Source: Lepus europaeus (lineage: Eukaryota; Chordata; Mammalia; Lagomorpha; Leporidae). Taken from it: a DNA stretch of 64,000 nt. Numbering within the stretch: the stretch's first letter is position 1; each line of letters starts with the position of its first letter. The translations under genes and the position numbers were made by a program. Under the pieces are notes generated by a model. It had not been told where the DNA came from. It saw nothing but the letters and a program-made list of their open reading frames with translations, and searched no databases. Location of the stretch: the NCBI RefSeq assembly GCF_033115175.1, contig NC_084832.1, positions 15,551,342 through 15,615,341 on the forward strand. The letters run 5' to 3'. This document shows positions 33,373 through 44,759 of the stretch, in pieces.

Positions 33373-34830
33373 AAAAGTACTTGTACGGTTGTTTGGGTTG
33401 CAAGCTCTTCTAGCTGTCTTTCCTCCCAAAATGCCCTTTCCACTTGAAAGAATGATTGACAAACTATAGTTATTCAGACTCCAGCATTTGGGAGACATTT
33501 ATTGAAAATCATCAAAATTCACCTGTCATTTCCAGGAACAGCACTCACAGTACTTGTTTCCAATGTTTAACTTCAATCTTTCACATGAATTAGAATTGTG
33601 GAAATCATATGTGTATTCCAGAAGTTTGATACATTTCCCAATTCTTAAATATTTTTCTGATAAGAATTGTGATAGTATTTATCAATGTTGTTATTTTTGG
33701 TATTGAATAATGAAATGCATCAACATTGGGAAATTGTATAACTTACTGAACTAGTATTTTACAAATGACCTAGGTGTGATGTCACAAAATCAAGAATGCT
33801 AAAGCTCTATTACAAGTACACGTAGACCAATGAGTTTTAAAATAGAATAAATGAAAAATTTGTTGATATGGTTTCAGATTTTACACTGTAATTAGCCCTT
33901 AAGGAATTATCATTTACTGAGTTTTGGTATCGTCTCAAGTGGAATGTCCAAAATTATCAAAAATGTTCCAAAAATGCTCCTCTTTTCCTGTTACTCTCAT
34001 GTGTGAGGTCAGATGTTCTTTGCATATGTCAACCAAAACAACATGCAAAATAAGCTGAATTAGGTTCCACCTTCCTTCTGTTAAGCTAGATACTAAGAGG
34101 TTTGCAAACATTCTACAGCAATGCCATTCTTATTCATAGTTCCTGCTTTGGTAAACATCATTATTTTTCGTAAATATGCAGTATTTGTCTTAACGCACAA
34201 TGGGCATACAATTGGAATTTTAAAATAAATTAATAAATTTTTCTGTTTTAATTTTTAATATACTCTATAGCATCCACATGAACCAAATCTCTTATAAGTC
34301 CTCATTTTTATGAAGGAAGAGTAGGCCCAAGTCAGGAATGTTTAAGAATTTCTGATTTAGACAGCCAGTCCTAGAGGCCACACCCTCCATGCATGGTCTT
34401 GTGGGAGGTGCCATGCACTGATGAAGGATTTTAGGACTGGCCTCTACACACATGAGCCTGAGAATGATGCGCATTTACTAACTGTGCTATCTCAGCTAAG
34501 CAGCTCAGCAGCCCTGAGCCCTCAATCCCCTTGCCCATGAGGTGGATGCAATAATTCATGTCGAGATGTTTGGAAGCTTGTATATGTTATTGTAGGAAAT
34601 GTGCCTGCTCTGAAATGTAATAGGCAACAAATACATAGTAGCTCCTTTGTCTCTTTCTAGGTGCCTGCATACACCCTACCATTGCAACACATTTTTTTCC
34701 TAAATCCCTTATTTTTTTCCAATATTTTAACAAAACTTTATTTCTTTCTTAATGAACACCCTTCTAAAGCTCTCTGATGAGAAAATCTTCTGGCTTATTT
34801 AATAGCCTACATTAACAGAGTGATTACTAG
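33373..34830. other. Unclassified intergenic sequence
   Basis: AT-rich; nothing supported. Confidence 0.4.
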
Positions 34831-34834
34831 TTGG

Positions 34835-34995
34835 CAGGCGTGGCTCTATGGACTTCATCTTCATTCATTCATGTAATCCCCACAGCTATCTACGAGATAA
34901 AGGTGACAAGTATATGAATAAACTGAAACACAAGCAACAACTAAGATCACAACAATAACAAGTGTTGAAGCCAGGCTTTGAACCTAGGCTTTGGA
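34835..34995 (-). repeat. MIR SINE
   Basis: Antisense MIR-like: catgtaatccccacagctatc ... gaagccaggctttgaacctagg. Confidence 0.55.
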
Positions 34996-35254
34996 TCTAG
35001 GCCGGAACCCTATACAGAACTCCACTGGTTCCGACATGCATCCAGTTTATATGTGCTCAGCAGAAAATCAACTAAACCACAGCACTATCTGTTCATTTTA
35101 GAAATTACAGTAGTTTCCTACTTCCCTTTGCATCAATCTCTCCACTGCAAAACACATACAGACACACCGCCATTTCAACATTTAAATGAAATATATATTC
35201 CCCATTTTATTGCAAGTTCAACGTTTCAAACCAACCCACATATTCCTATTCTTC

Positions 35255-35506
35255 TTTATTAGCTGGTTCACTGCCCAAATGACCACAACAGCAAGAGATG
35301 GGCCAAAGCTAAAGCTGGGAGCTGGGAGCTTAAGGCAGATCTCATGCAACTGTAACAGAGAACCAGTTGCTCGAACCGTCACTGCTGCCTTTCATTGTGT
35401 GCGTTAACCAGAGGCTGGAATCAGCAACCAGAAGCAAGAATTAAACCCTGAAAGAGTACACAGGCATCCTCTCCAGCGTTTTAACCACTGAGCCAAACGC
35501 CCATCC
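35255..35506 (-). mobile_element. CSINE-related, old copy
   Basis: Antisense: gctggttcactgcccaaatg, cagaggctggaatcagcaacc, ccactgagccaaacgccc. Confidence 0.7.
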
Positions 35507-36455
35507 CTGTTGGTTATCTTTACATTGCCAGGTTTGGAGCAAATGAGAAGTTGATATTTTTGCTTATGTCAACATGCTTGTAATCCACAGATTCCATAAC
35601 TGCTTTTTTAAAAAAATAACATAATTACCTAAATGTCTGACACACATTGTATGTATACACTGAAGTAGTAATTTCAACACAATTTTTAGAACAGATGCGA
35701 CAAAACTACCAGAAGAGTCTGAATAAGTCATTGTTTGGTGCCATGAGAATACTTCTCTTAATTTACTTTTTCTTTTCTGTTTTTCTTACCTGGGTGTTAA
35801 ATGACTGTCATTATTTGTGTCCTCTCTTGTGCCTAATCAAGTTAATTCATATCACCAGATATTTTTCTACAATAGGAAATAACTTTTATTATTTTCCCCA
35901 AGCTCAGTGAAAAAGCTGAGATTTATAGAGTATTATAGTAGAAGGGGCCCTTAGGGACCATCTAGTTATCCCTCTAATTTTACAGGTGGGGAAATTACTG
36001 GTAAATTGTTCACAGTGGGGAGCAGAGGCAAGGATCTGGAATAGAGGAAGCATGGTATTTTGTTTTCTATTTCTTTTTCTAAATTTCCTTGTCAACTCTG
36101 GTGACCCAGTTTCTTCAGGTTTCATTTTCTCCACTGTGCGTTTTCTTTCATCTTTCTCCCTTTCTGTCACTCCTGATGTCAACAGAAACACAGGGCACCG
36201 ATCCTTCTCCTTCAAATCCCAAAGTTCCAGCCATGTGATGCCACCACTGTAGCAACCTGAAGTGCTGAGTGGGAGGGTTGTGTCTCCTTACCACATGGAT
36301 GATGGATTTAAATTGAATATTAGACTTCTCTTTTAATAAAAGGCTCCCAGCCAGTTCTGGAAGCTTCCAGTTTTGGAGAGTTTCCACCATGCTCTCTGTA
36401 TGTCTTCAGCACATCCCCCAACGTCCCTCTTCTGCCTTCTCCCTGCTCCCTACTA
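35507..36455. other. Unclassified; possible MIR/L2 scrap
   Basis: tctaattttacaggtggggaaa near 35970 recalls an old SINE core; otherwise nothing recognised. Confidence 0.35.
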
Positions 36456-36462
36456 CACAGTT

Positions 36463-36790
36463 TTTTTTTTTTTTTTTAAGATTTATTCATTTGAACAGAC
36501 AGGGTAACAGAGAGGCAGAGGCGGAGAGACAGAGAGAAAGAAGGGTCTTCCATCCGCTGATTCACTACCCAGATGATCTCAAAGGCCAGAGCTGTGCCAG
36601 GTCGAAGCCAGGAACCAGGAGCTTCTTCCAGGTCTCCCACAGGGGTGCAGGGGCCCAAGGACTTGGGCCATCCTCCACTGCTTTCTCAGGCCATAGCAGA
36701 GAGCTGGATTGGAAGAGGGGCAGCTGGGATTTGAACTGGGATACTGGCATTGCAGGCGGAGGCTTTACTCTCTATGCCACAGCGCTGGCC
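36463..36790 (-). mobile_element. CSINE
   Basis: Antisense old-type copy with probable TSD ctacacagtt (36453-36462) / ctacacaatt (36792-36801). Confidence 0.92.
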
Positions 36791-37044
36791 CCTACACAAT
36801 TCTTTTATTTGCCTCTGTGTTGCTCCTGCTAACCCATTCACTTGAGGTCTTAATTTCTGTTCGCTTCAGTTTTCATTTTCCTAAATAAAAATTTTTCCTT
36901 TTCTAACAAGAACACCGATGCCAACAACAAAATAACATTTTTCAAATTCGTTTTAGCATAACTTAAATATATGTATACAATGGGCCTCTTGAACCGTGGT
37001 GAAAGTGCGCAATTCTACTAGAGCAGGTCAGGATCTCGGTCAAC

Positions 37045-37402
37045 ACGGCCTCCATAACAAAGACAGACTGGACTGGCATTTTTATCCATCACTTAAACAC
37101 ACTCAGTGACTTATATTTAGTTCTCATTGTTCTGGATGCTGTGGAGTTCAAGATCAAGGTTTGTCTGTGTCTGCTGAAGGCCTCCTCCTAGTTTGCAGAC
37201 AGCCATGCTCTCCCTACATCCTCACACAGCCTAGAGACAGACAACGTTCCTGCTCTCTACTCCTGTAAGGACACTAATGTCACTCAGGAGGGCTCTGTTC
37301 TCGTGGCCTAAGTACCCAAAGAACCCAACTCCAAATAGCACCCACTGGAGATCAGACTTCAGAGTAAGTATTTAGGAGGTGGGCACAAACATTCAGCCCA
37401 TA
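37045..37402 (-). repeat. MaLR LTR (MLT1-like)
   Basis: Antisense: ttctggatgctgtggagttcaagatcaagg, ctgctgaaggcctcctcctag, acacaaacattcagcccata. Confidence 0.65.
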
Positions 37403-38730
37403 GGAAGTTCACTAACTCAATTTTTTTTTTCTGGAAATTAAGAATTTGAAATTGGGAAGATTGCATGCAAGGACTAGAAAGCAAAGTATGTAAGGCGAGT
37501 AGACCCCATGGAGGTGAATGCAGAACAAGTTAGTACATAGGGCTAAGGGGCAGTTCACAGTTCTGTGGCTGCTGGGAGAAGATGATAGGCTGATGCATAC
37601 AGGGCAAAGCTCGAGCTGCATTTTTCTATCATGGTAAAGGATTTAGTTGGGGAGCACAGAGCACCAGAGTCTGTTCTTTCGGTTCCTCAACTGCTCCTCT
37701 CATCAGACCTATCCTCTGTCCACTCTGTGAGGACCTTGGAAGAGGCCACCCCATCTTTTTCTCGGGCTGTTATTTCAAGGCACAGAGACAAGTATGAACA
37801 TGATGCAGCAGGAAAAGACTACTTGGTAGTTACAGCGAAAATGTGTAAAGTGCTAAGAGATGAGCTGAAGGGACAAGCAGTGAACAAGAGTGTTTCTGGC
37901 TGCTTTGCCACCCACTTAACTCTTTTTTTAGGTCCCAGATAATTAATGATCTTCCCAAATTTATTTAATTAAACTCTAGCAGAGTGCTTCTCACCATAAA
38001 AAACTTTTCTTCCCACTTCCTTCTGAAAGAAATATGACAAATTTACAATTCCAGATAATTTCTAGTGCAGCATAAAGTTTATTATAAAATAAATGTGAAA
38101 ATAACTATATTTTATAGATAGAGATGAAAGAAACTAGTACAGAAGATCCACATTTATGAGAACTGTTTGTAATAATGTTTAGTTATTCGAGACCATCTGT
38201 GGGAACATGGAAATAGCCTCATTATGTGTAAACACATAATAATAGTAGTTATTAAAATTTGATTCTCTTTGTACTGTATTCAAACAAATGGGGAAGCAAA
38301 GAAGCAAAGACGTGCTTTCTGTGAATGTTGAATCAGGGAAACAATTAGGTGAAAAAGAAACTGTTGAGTTTGAAAATACTTCCTGGAATACATAAAAATT
38401 TTTATTAGAATATCCAAGGTGTTCATAGATAAACCAAGCTATTGGCCTACTGTGAATCACTGAGAGCTGGCAGTCCTGTGTACGAGGAAGTCCACAGTCA
38501 CGGAAATGACCAGGCTGCCCTTGGAAGCCTTCTCTGTCACATCTTGTCACATCTGATTGAATGGGATTGTGCCTCTCAAACTCCCTGACATCTACTGTGG
38601 CCTTACTAGGTGACCCTTAGTTGGGTAGGCAAAGGATTTTTACTATCACCATTGGATTTTTTACCTCTCTTGTTCAAGTTCTGTTTTGATTTTTCTCCTG
38701 TTCTCATTCTTGTTGTATAAAACATAGCAA
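37403..38730. other. Unclassified intergenic sequence
   Basis: Includes an open frame of 103 codons at 37631-37942 with no recognisable family and no start/splice context; not called as a gene. Confidence 0.4.
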
Positions 38731-38734
38731 TAGC

Positions 38735-38895
38735 TTTTTTGAATCCTTACTGTCTTCCAGGCACCATGCATAATATTTTATATACATATACACAGAGATG
38801 CATGTTTTCTCTCATATATGTTACTGTCCTACAAGGTGCGTGTTACCATTTCCATTTTTCAGATGAGGCAAAGCCTCAGCTATTGATTGACAGCT
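38735..38895 (-). repeat. MIR SINE
   Basis: Antisense: cttccaggcaccatgcataat ... catttttcagatgaggcaaag. Confidence 0.6.
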
Positions 38896-39074
38896 CAACA
38901 CTGCTAAATACTGAAGTCAATATTTAGTTCAGGTTCTTAGTTCTCCAGAGCTAACAATTTCTCCCTGCATTTTCTTGTTCTCAGAGCAACAGTTTTTCCC
39001 TGTGAGACTTGTGAGCTAATGAGCCTTAAAGTACTTCCCTCAATATACACAGTGTCCTTAAAAAGTTCATGGAA

Positions 39075-40553
39075 GATGTGAGGAAGAGATGGTGGTTGAA
39101 TAAGGTGCCCCAGCTATCATCTCCCCAGGAGACACCAGTATGAACAAAACAGCCATTCATGAGCCAAATTTCTTTCACAAGTGCTATGGAAGCCAGATGA
39201 GAGTACACAGTGCCTGATTTTAGTATAATAATGAGCAAATATGTATTCAAGAAATCAAGAAGAAGAAAAGTTATCCACACCACTCCTCCCCTAGTGATAA
39301 CTAAGTAGCACAGCATGGAGAAAGATTCCTAGCTTCCCACCTGGGAGAGGGAGAGTGAATCAAGTCCAGAGCTACACTTGAAATTCACTGCCAGATACAC
39401 CATGCTAAAAATCAGAGCTGAGAGGGACCCACAGACCTTTCCCCCAGTCCATACCTTCCTTAGCCAGACATCTAATGGAGTATTTCATTACTTGTCCCCC
39501 AAACTCCAACATGCAACATCAGCTACTGATAGTGAGGTAGGAAAGGGAGCTTGGGCCTTTTCCTGGATCCACCATGGTGAGACTCAGCACCTGATGCGAT
39601 CCAGAGGCTTCTATACCCGGGCAAGTGCTCCCAGACAGGGTCTCTAGACTTGTCTCATCATCAAGAAGAGACTGGCACCCCAGAGGATTGGTCTTGTTTG
39701 GGAGGATATCACTGTCAAATCCAGGTGGACTGGGCAGGTGCTCTCCAGGCTGCACAAGACCTGGTATCTGAGACTTAGGACTATCCAAGCTTAGTGCCAG
39801 CCTAGGAAACCAAGAGGCTTCTTTTATCTGCCCCCTACCAACCTTGGGCAGTCAGTAAAGAACAGCAGGACTGTCTCCAAACTCAGTGATGGGCTGGTAA
39901 AACCCAGTGCTAGGCAGACCCTAACACGACCTGTCCCCAGTCCAGTACCTGTGCCCTAGCCTCTGAACTTCCTCTGGATCCATGTGGAATCTTATGGTCC
40001 TAAGTGACCAGACCTACACAGCCACATAAAAAGCCAGATTATGAAGACAGGACAAAAACTCAATTCTTTAATGCAAAGAGGATGTTACATACCAAAAGAA
40101 AATCAAGAATTCATGAGTTCACCTACCAACTAAAGGAAGGTGATAGAAAAAAATGACCTAAGAACAGAAATTTTCTAATATCTGAGTGGAGATTTCAAAA
40201 CAATTATTTTAAGGAAACTCAGTGAATGTCAAGAGAATACAGAGGAAATGAGTTAATACTCAGAGACTTGACAGAGAGATGTAAGTAAGTTTTAAAATCA
40301 GAATCCTTCAACTGAAAATTGTGTTATGCAAATATTTTAAATGTGAATAAAAATATCAGTAGCAGAAAGATCATAATAAGAAAGAGCATGTTTCAAGATA
40401 TGTTAATGGAAAATACAGTCAGAGGAGGAAAAATTTTAGAAAAGGAAAAAACAGCAATGAAGAAGGTTTATAAGAACTGTGGGACAGCATGAAACAAGCG
40501 ATTGTTTGAGTAATTCGGGTTCAGTGGAGTTGAGGATATCAAAAGGGTAGAGA
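39075..40553 (+). mobile_element. Old HAL1-like (half-L1) element, 5' part
   Basis: Starts with an L1-type leader (gaggaagagatggtggttgaataagg) and a long GC-richer 5' UTR. It proceeds through degraded ORF1-like sequence (gtcagaggaggaaaaat, agcaatgaagaaggtttataag) and stops at the duplicated target aaaagggtagaga (40541-40553) of the younger L1. It resumes at 47202 with aaaaggggtagaaa, so the two parts form one element. The HAL1 label (ORF1 without ORF2) is inferred from ORF1-like sequence on both sides and no ORF2. Confidence 0.55.
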
Positions 40554-41498
40554 CGGGAGAGCCAAGATGGTGGAATAGTGAGGGCGTGCACTGATAGTCC
40601 AGAAAAGATAGTTTAATAAAAGTGGAGTTACTGTAGTTTCAGGGAAAGGCTTGGGAAAAAAATGCAGAGGAAACTCTTCTGGATTTAGTGGATGTGACAT
40701 GGAGGACCTACAGGGAGAGCAAGGATGCCTACGGCTTGGGAGCCCAGCCATGGAGTCTATATACCAGTGCCAGAAGGGGAGGTGAGGCAAAACCTTCGTG
40801 GCCCGAGACATTGGTGGGGAAATGGCAAAAAGAGCCTAGAGGGAACGAGGCTTGAAACCCACTGGGGAAAGTTCACCAGGCTAACTAGACGAGAGAAAGA
40901 AATAAATAAAGAAAAGGGACCACCATGGACACGAGCCTCTCTCTCCACTCAGCTTACAAAGGAAAGCAAGACAAAGAGCAGGTGCCATTTTATGTATGTA
41001 AAGTGGCACCTGCCATCAACCAAGCAGAAAAACCTGACTCTGGTGGGGAGAAATAACAGGAGGTTAGGACCTAGTGAAGGTGTGGAGCTAATGAACTGAG
41101 ACTATCAAAAATCTGAGGGTGTGGGAGAGAACTCACGGAGTACACAAACTCAGCCACCTTGGAAACCCAGCGGGAGACTGCAGGGAAATTTGAGATCTCA
41201 TGGAGGACTGCATAGGCCCTTTGTGTGGCCCTTGGGGCAGAGCAGACAAATATTATACCCACAGGGACCAGATTTCATACATTGACTACCCTCAATTCAG
41301 CTCATCTGTGCGGAATTACTTCCCTTCTGAGTTAAGAGAGAGAGAGAGAGAATGCACCAAAGAGAACAACCTGGGTGAGTCACCTTTGGCACACCCTTAA
41401 CCCTGAAGAACCAAACAGAGCTCTCTGGCCACATCCATCACAGCTTCTAAGGCTCCATCAAAAGCAGACAGTCCACTTAATCTAGAATCATAGTATAA
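40554..41498 (+). promoter_or_regulatory. L1 5' UTR (sense copy)
   Basis: Alignable by eye with the antisense copy at 43845-44745. The YY1-type core is present as aagatggtgg (40564-40573) where the other copy keeps GATGGCGG, consistent with CpG decay. Known role in L1: internal RNA polymerase II promoter. Activity here is doubtful. Confidence 0.75.
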
Positions 41499-41685
41499 TG
41501 AGAAAAAACACCACAGTGAAGAAACCAAAGAATATCTCCACAATACCAAACAAAAAACGTAGAAACTGAGGAAACAAGAATGCCCCCAAATGAACGCCCC
41601 AAATGACACCCCCAAATGAACAAGACACCCCAAGCCAAGATTATGAAGATGAGATAGAAGAAATGCAAGAAACAGACCCATAACT
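41499..41685 (+). pseudogene. L1 ORF1 N-terminal stub
   Basis: Corresponds to about the first 60 codons of ORF1 (compare the antisense copy: kkpnis, mppne, qdyedde-like motifs), with duplicated ccccaaatga units at 41583-41627 and stops. The coiled coil and RNA-binding parts are deleted. Confidence 0.75.
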
Positions 41686-42896
41686 GAGACAGAAATTGAA
41701 ACAGTAATAAAGGCCCTCCCAACAAAGAAAAGCCCAGGACCAGATGGATTCACTGCTGAGTTCTACCAGACATTTAGAGAAGAATTAACTCCAATTCTCC
41801 TCAAACTATACAGAGCTATCGAAAAAGAGGGAATCCTCCCAAATTCTTTCTATGAAGCCAGCATCACCTTAATTCCTAAGCCAGAAAAAGATGCAGCATT
41901 GAAAGAGAATTACAGACCAATATCCTTGATGAACATTGATGCAAAAATCCCCAATAAAATTCTGGCCAATAGAATGCAACAACACATCAGAAAAATCATC
42001 CACCCAGACTAAGTAGGATTTATCCCTGGTATGCAGGGATGGTTCAGTGTTCCCAAATAAATCAATGTGATATACAACAATAACAGACTGCAGAAGAAAA
42101 ACCATATGATTCTCTCAATAGATGCAGAGAAAGCATTTGATAAATACAACACCCTATCATGATGAAAACTCTAAGCAAACTGTGTATGGAAGGAACATTC
42201 CTCAATACAAGCAAAGCAATTTATGAAAAACCCATGGCCAACATCCTATGGAATGGGGAAAAGTTGGAAACATTTCAACTGAGATCTGGTACCACACAGG
42301 GATGCCCACTCTCACCACTGTTATTCAGTATAGTTTTCGCCAGAGCCATCACGCAAGAAAAAGAAATTAAAGGGATACAAATTGGAAAGGAAGAACTCAA
42401 ACTATCCCTCTTTGCAGATGATATGATTCTTTATTTAGGGGACCCAAAGAACTCTACTAAGTGACTATTGGAACTCATAGAAGAGTTTGGCAAAGTAGCA
42501 GGATATAAAATCAATGCACAAAAATTAACAGCCTTTATATATATAGGCAATGCCATGGCTGAGAAAGAACTTCTAAATTCAATCCCATTCACAATAGCCA
42601 CAAAAACAATCAAATACCTTGGAATAAACTTAACCAAGGACATTAAAGATCTCTATGATGAGAACTACAAAACCTTAAAGAAAGAAATAGAAGAGGATAC
42701 CAAAAAATGGAAAAATCTTCCATGCTCATGGATTGGAAGAATCAATATCATCAAAATGTCCATGCTCCCAAAAGCAATTTATCGATTCAATGTGATACCA
42801 ATTAAAATACCAAAGACATTCTTCTCAGAGCTAGAAAAAATGATGCTGAAATTCATATGGAAACACAGGAGACCTCGAATAGCTAAAGCAATCTTG
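41686..42896 (+). pseudogene. L1 ORF2 reverse-transcriptase region
   Basis: Encodes the RT domain of L1 ORF2. Readable blocks are [66 protein letters not shown], the catalytic FADD (42412-42423) and later [19 protein letters not shown]. The endonuclease domain is missing, and stops near 42009, 42058 and 42164 plus frame changes disable it. The reading frame is cut at 42896 after RIAKAIL, with the remainder at 44760. Confidence 0.92.
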
Positions 42897-43844
42897 CTAT
42901 GAAAGTCTTTATTTCACCTTCATTCACAAATGAGAGCTTTGCAGGATATAATATTCTGGGCTGGCAGATTTTCTCTCTTAGCACCTGGGCTATTTCTCGC
43001 CATTCCCTTCTAGTTTGTAGGGTTTCTGATGAGAAGTCTGCTGTGAGTCTAATTGGAGATCCTCTGAGAGTAATCTGACGTTTCTCTCTTGCACATTTTA
43101 GAATCTTTTCTTTATGTTTCACTGTGGTGAGTTTGATTACAACATGTCGTGGTGAGGATCTCTTTTGGTCATGTTTATTATGGTTCTATGAGCTTCCTGT
43201 ACTAAGATGCCTCTGTCCTTCTCCAAACCTGGGAAATTTTCTGCTAGTATCTCACTAAAAAGGCCTTCTAATCCTTCCTCCCTCTCCATGCCTTCAGGAA
43301 ATCCCAGAACCCGAATGTTAAGTTTTTTAATAGTATCCTGTAGATTCCTGACAATATTTTTTAGATTTGTAATTTCTTCTTCTTTTCTTTGGTTTGCCTG
43401 TTTCGTTTCCTGTTCTCTGTCTTCTAAGTCTGATATTCTCTCTTCTGCTTCACCTATTCTGTTTTTAAGGCTCTCTAATGTGTTTGTCATTTGATCTATT
43501 GAGTTCTTCATTTCATTATGATTTCTCGTCACTATCACAGTTTCTTGTTCTACTAGTTGTTTCATTTCATTTTGATTCCTCCTTAATATTTCATTTTCAC
43601 GAGAGAGATTTTCTATCTTGTCCATTAAGGATTTCTGTAGTTCAAGAATTTGTTTCTGAGAACGTCTTAATGTTCTTATCAATTTTTTGAGATCCGCTTC
43701 TTGAATTTCTTCGATCTCATCATCTTCATAATCTTGAATTGGGGTGTCTTTTTCATTTGGGGGCATCATAGTGTCTTCCTTGTTCTTGTTAGCTTGGTTT
43801 TTGTGTTTGTTGTTTGGCATGTTGGAGATATTTGGTTTCTTCAC
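42897..43844 (-). pseudogene. L1 ORF1 protein, frameshifted and C-terminally truncated
   Basis: Start codon at 43844. The first open frame has 235 codons: a charged N-terminus, a long coiled coil (about residues 70-150, heptads with LKK, ELQKSL, NRIGEAEERISDLE) and the RRM-type IRVLGFPEG near 180. A frameshift near residue 228 (around 43160) ends it. The following frame (43122 onward) carries the C-terminal domain, IRLTADFSSETLQTRREW and RILYPAKLSF, up to the insertion edge. In intact L1 this protein is the trimeric nucleic-acid chaperone of the L1 RNP. Not functional here as it stands. Confidence 0.92.
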
Positions 43845-44745
43845 TGTGGTGTTTTTTCTTGTTATACTATGGCTCTATATTAAGTGGACTGTCTGCTTTC
43901 AGTGGAGCCTTAGAGGCTTGAGATGAGTGTGGCCTGGAGCTGTGTTTGGTTCCTCAGGGTTGAGGGTGTGTCAAAGATGACACTCCCAGGTTAGGTGTGG
44001 TAAATCTTTCTTTCATTCTTTTTTTTTTTTTTTTGATTCAAAAGGGAAGTAATTCTGCACAGCTGAACGTAATTGGAGGTAGTTAGCAGGCGAATGATAT
44101 ACCCACAGGAGCCAGAGATCTGAAGCTCTTTCCCAAGGACCACACAGGGAATCTCTGCTGCCCTCGGTGTGGGCTCCAATTCTCCTGCAGTCTCCCACTG
44201 GGTTGCCAAGTTAGATGCTAATCTCCTGTTATTTCACCCCTCCCCCGAGTCAGGTTTTTCTGCTAGGCTCAGGGCCGGTGCAGACCTGAGGTCGTCCTGC
44301 TTGTGACGTATGTCCAAAATGGCGCCTGCCCTTTGTCTTGCTCGCCTTTGAGGGGTGAGCGGAGAGAGAGAAACTCGTGTCCGTATTGATCACTTTTTTT
44401 TTCCCTCTTTCTCTTCTAGTTAGCCTGGTGAACTTTCCCCCCCAGAGTTTCAAGCCTCGTTCCCTCTAGTCTCCTCTTTCCGCTTTCCCGCTGGTGTCTC
44501 GGGCTATTGAGGTTCGGCTCACCTTGCGTTCCAGCGCTGGTGTGTTGAATCTGCTGCTGGTGTCCCGAACTTGGGCTCCCACGCTCTCCATACAGGTCCA
44601 CTGTGAATCATTAGTTCTGGTAGAGTTTCCTCTGCTGTTTCTTCCTCTACTCTTCCCTGAACCTGCAGTATCTCCACTTTTATTAAACTGTCTCTTCCCG
44701 ACTATCAGTGTGCTCCCTTCCTATTCCGCCATCTAGCTGCTCTCC
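43845..44745 (-). promoter_or_regulatory. L1 5' UTR (antisense copy), intact 5' end
   Basis: About 900 bp from gggagagcagctagatggcg (44745 leftwards) to the ORF1 start. Contains the YY1-type GATGGCGG (plus strand CCGCCATC at 44726-44733) 12 bp from the element start, as in other L1 promoters, and is CpG-containing and GC-richer than the surroundings. A homopolymer A run (plus T, 44019-44034) precedes ORF1. Confidence 0.75.
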
Positions 44746-44759
44746 CTAAAGCAATCTTG

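Larger units (their letters stand above)
42897..44745 (-). mobile_element. Antisense L1 5' UTR-ORF1 fragment inserted in L1 ORF2, 14-bp TSD
   Basis: Begins on the minus strand at 44745 with the complete L1 5' end (gggagagcagctagatggcg) and ends at 42897 inside the ORF1 C-terminal domain. ctaaagcaatcttg flanks both sides (42883-42896 and 44746-44759) and the host ORF2 resumes in phase of homology, so this is a genuine insertion. It lacks ORF2, 3' UTR and a poly(A) tail. A minus-strand AATAAA (plus coordinates 42908-42913) lies 11 nt before the 3' junction. Confidence 0.9.

Noticed and set aside
37631..37942. 103-codon open frame
   Set aside because: No family, no supporting signals; chance frame in unique sequence.
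39050..39080. Mariner-like terminus (ccttaaaaagttcatgg) just before the HAL1-like element
   Set aside because: Only one end is visible; could be a chance match or a remnant, too short to call.
43137..43844. 235-codon open frame with a long coiled coil, at first sight a host gene
   Set aside because: Its start context, RRM block and downstream frame match L1 ORF1, and it lies inside an L1 5' fragment with its own 5' UTR.
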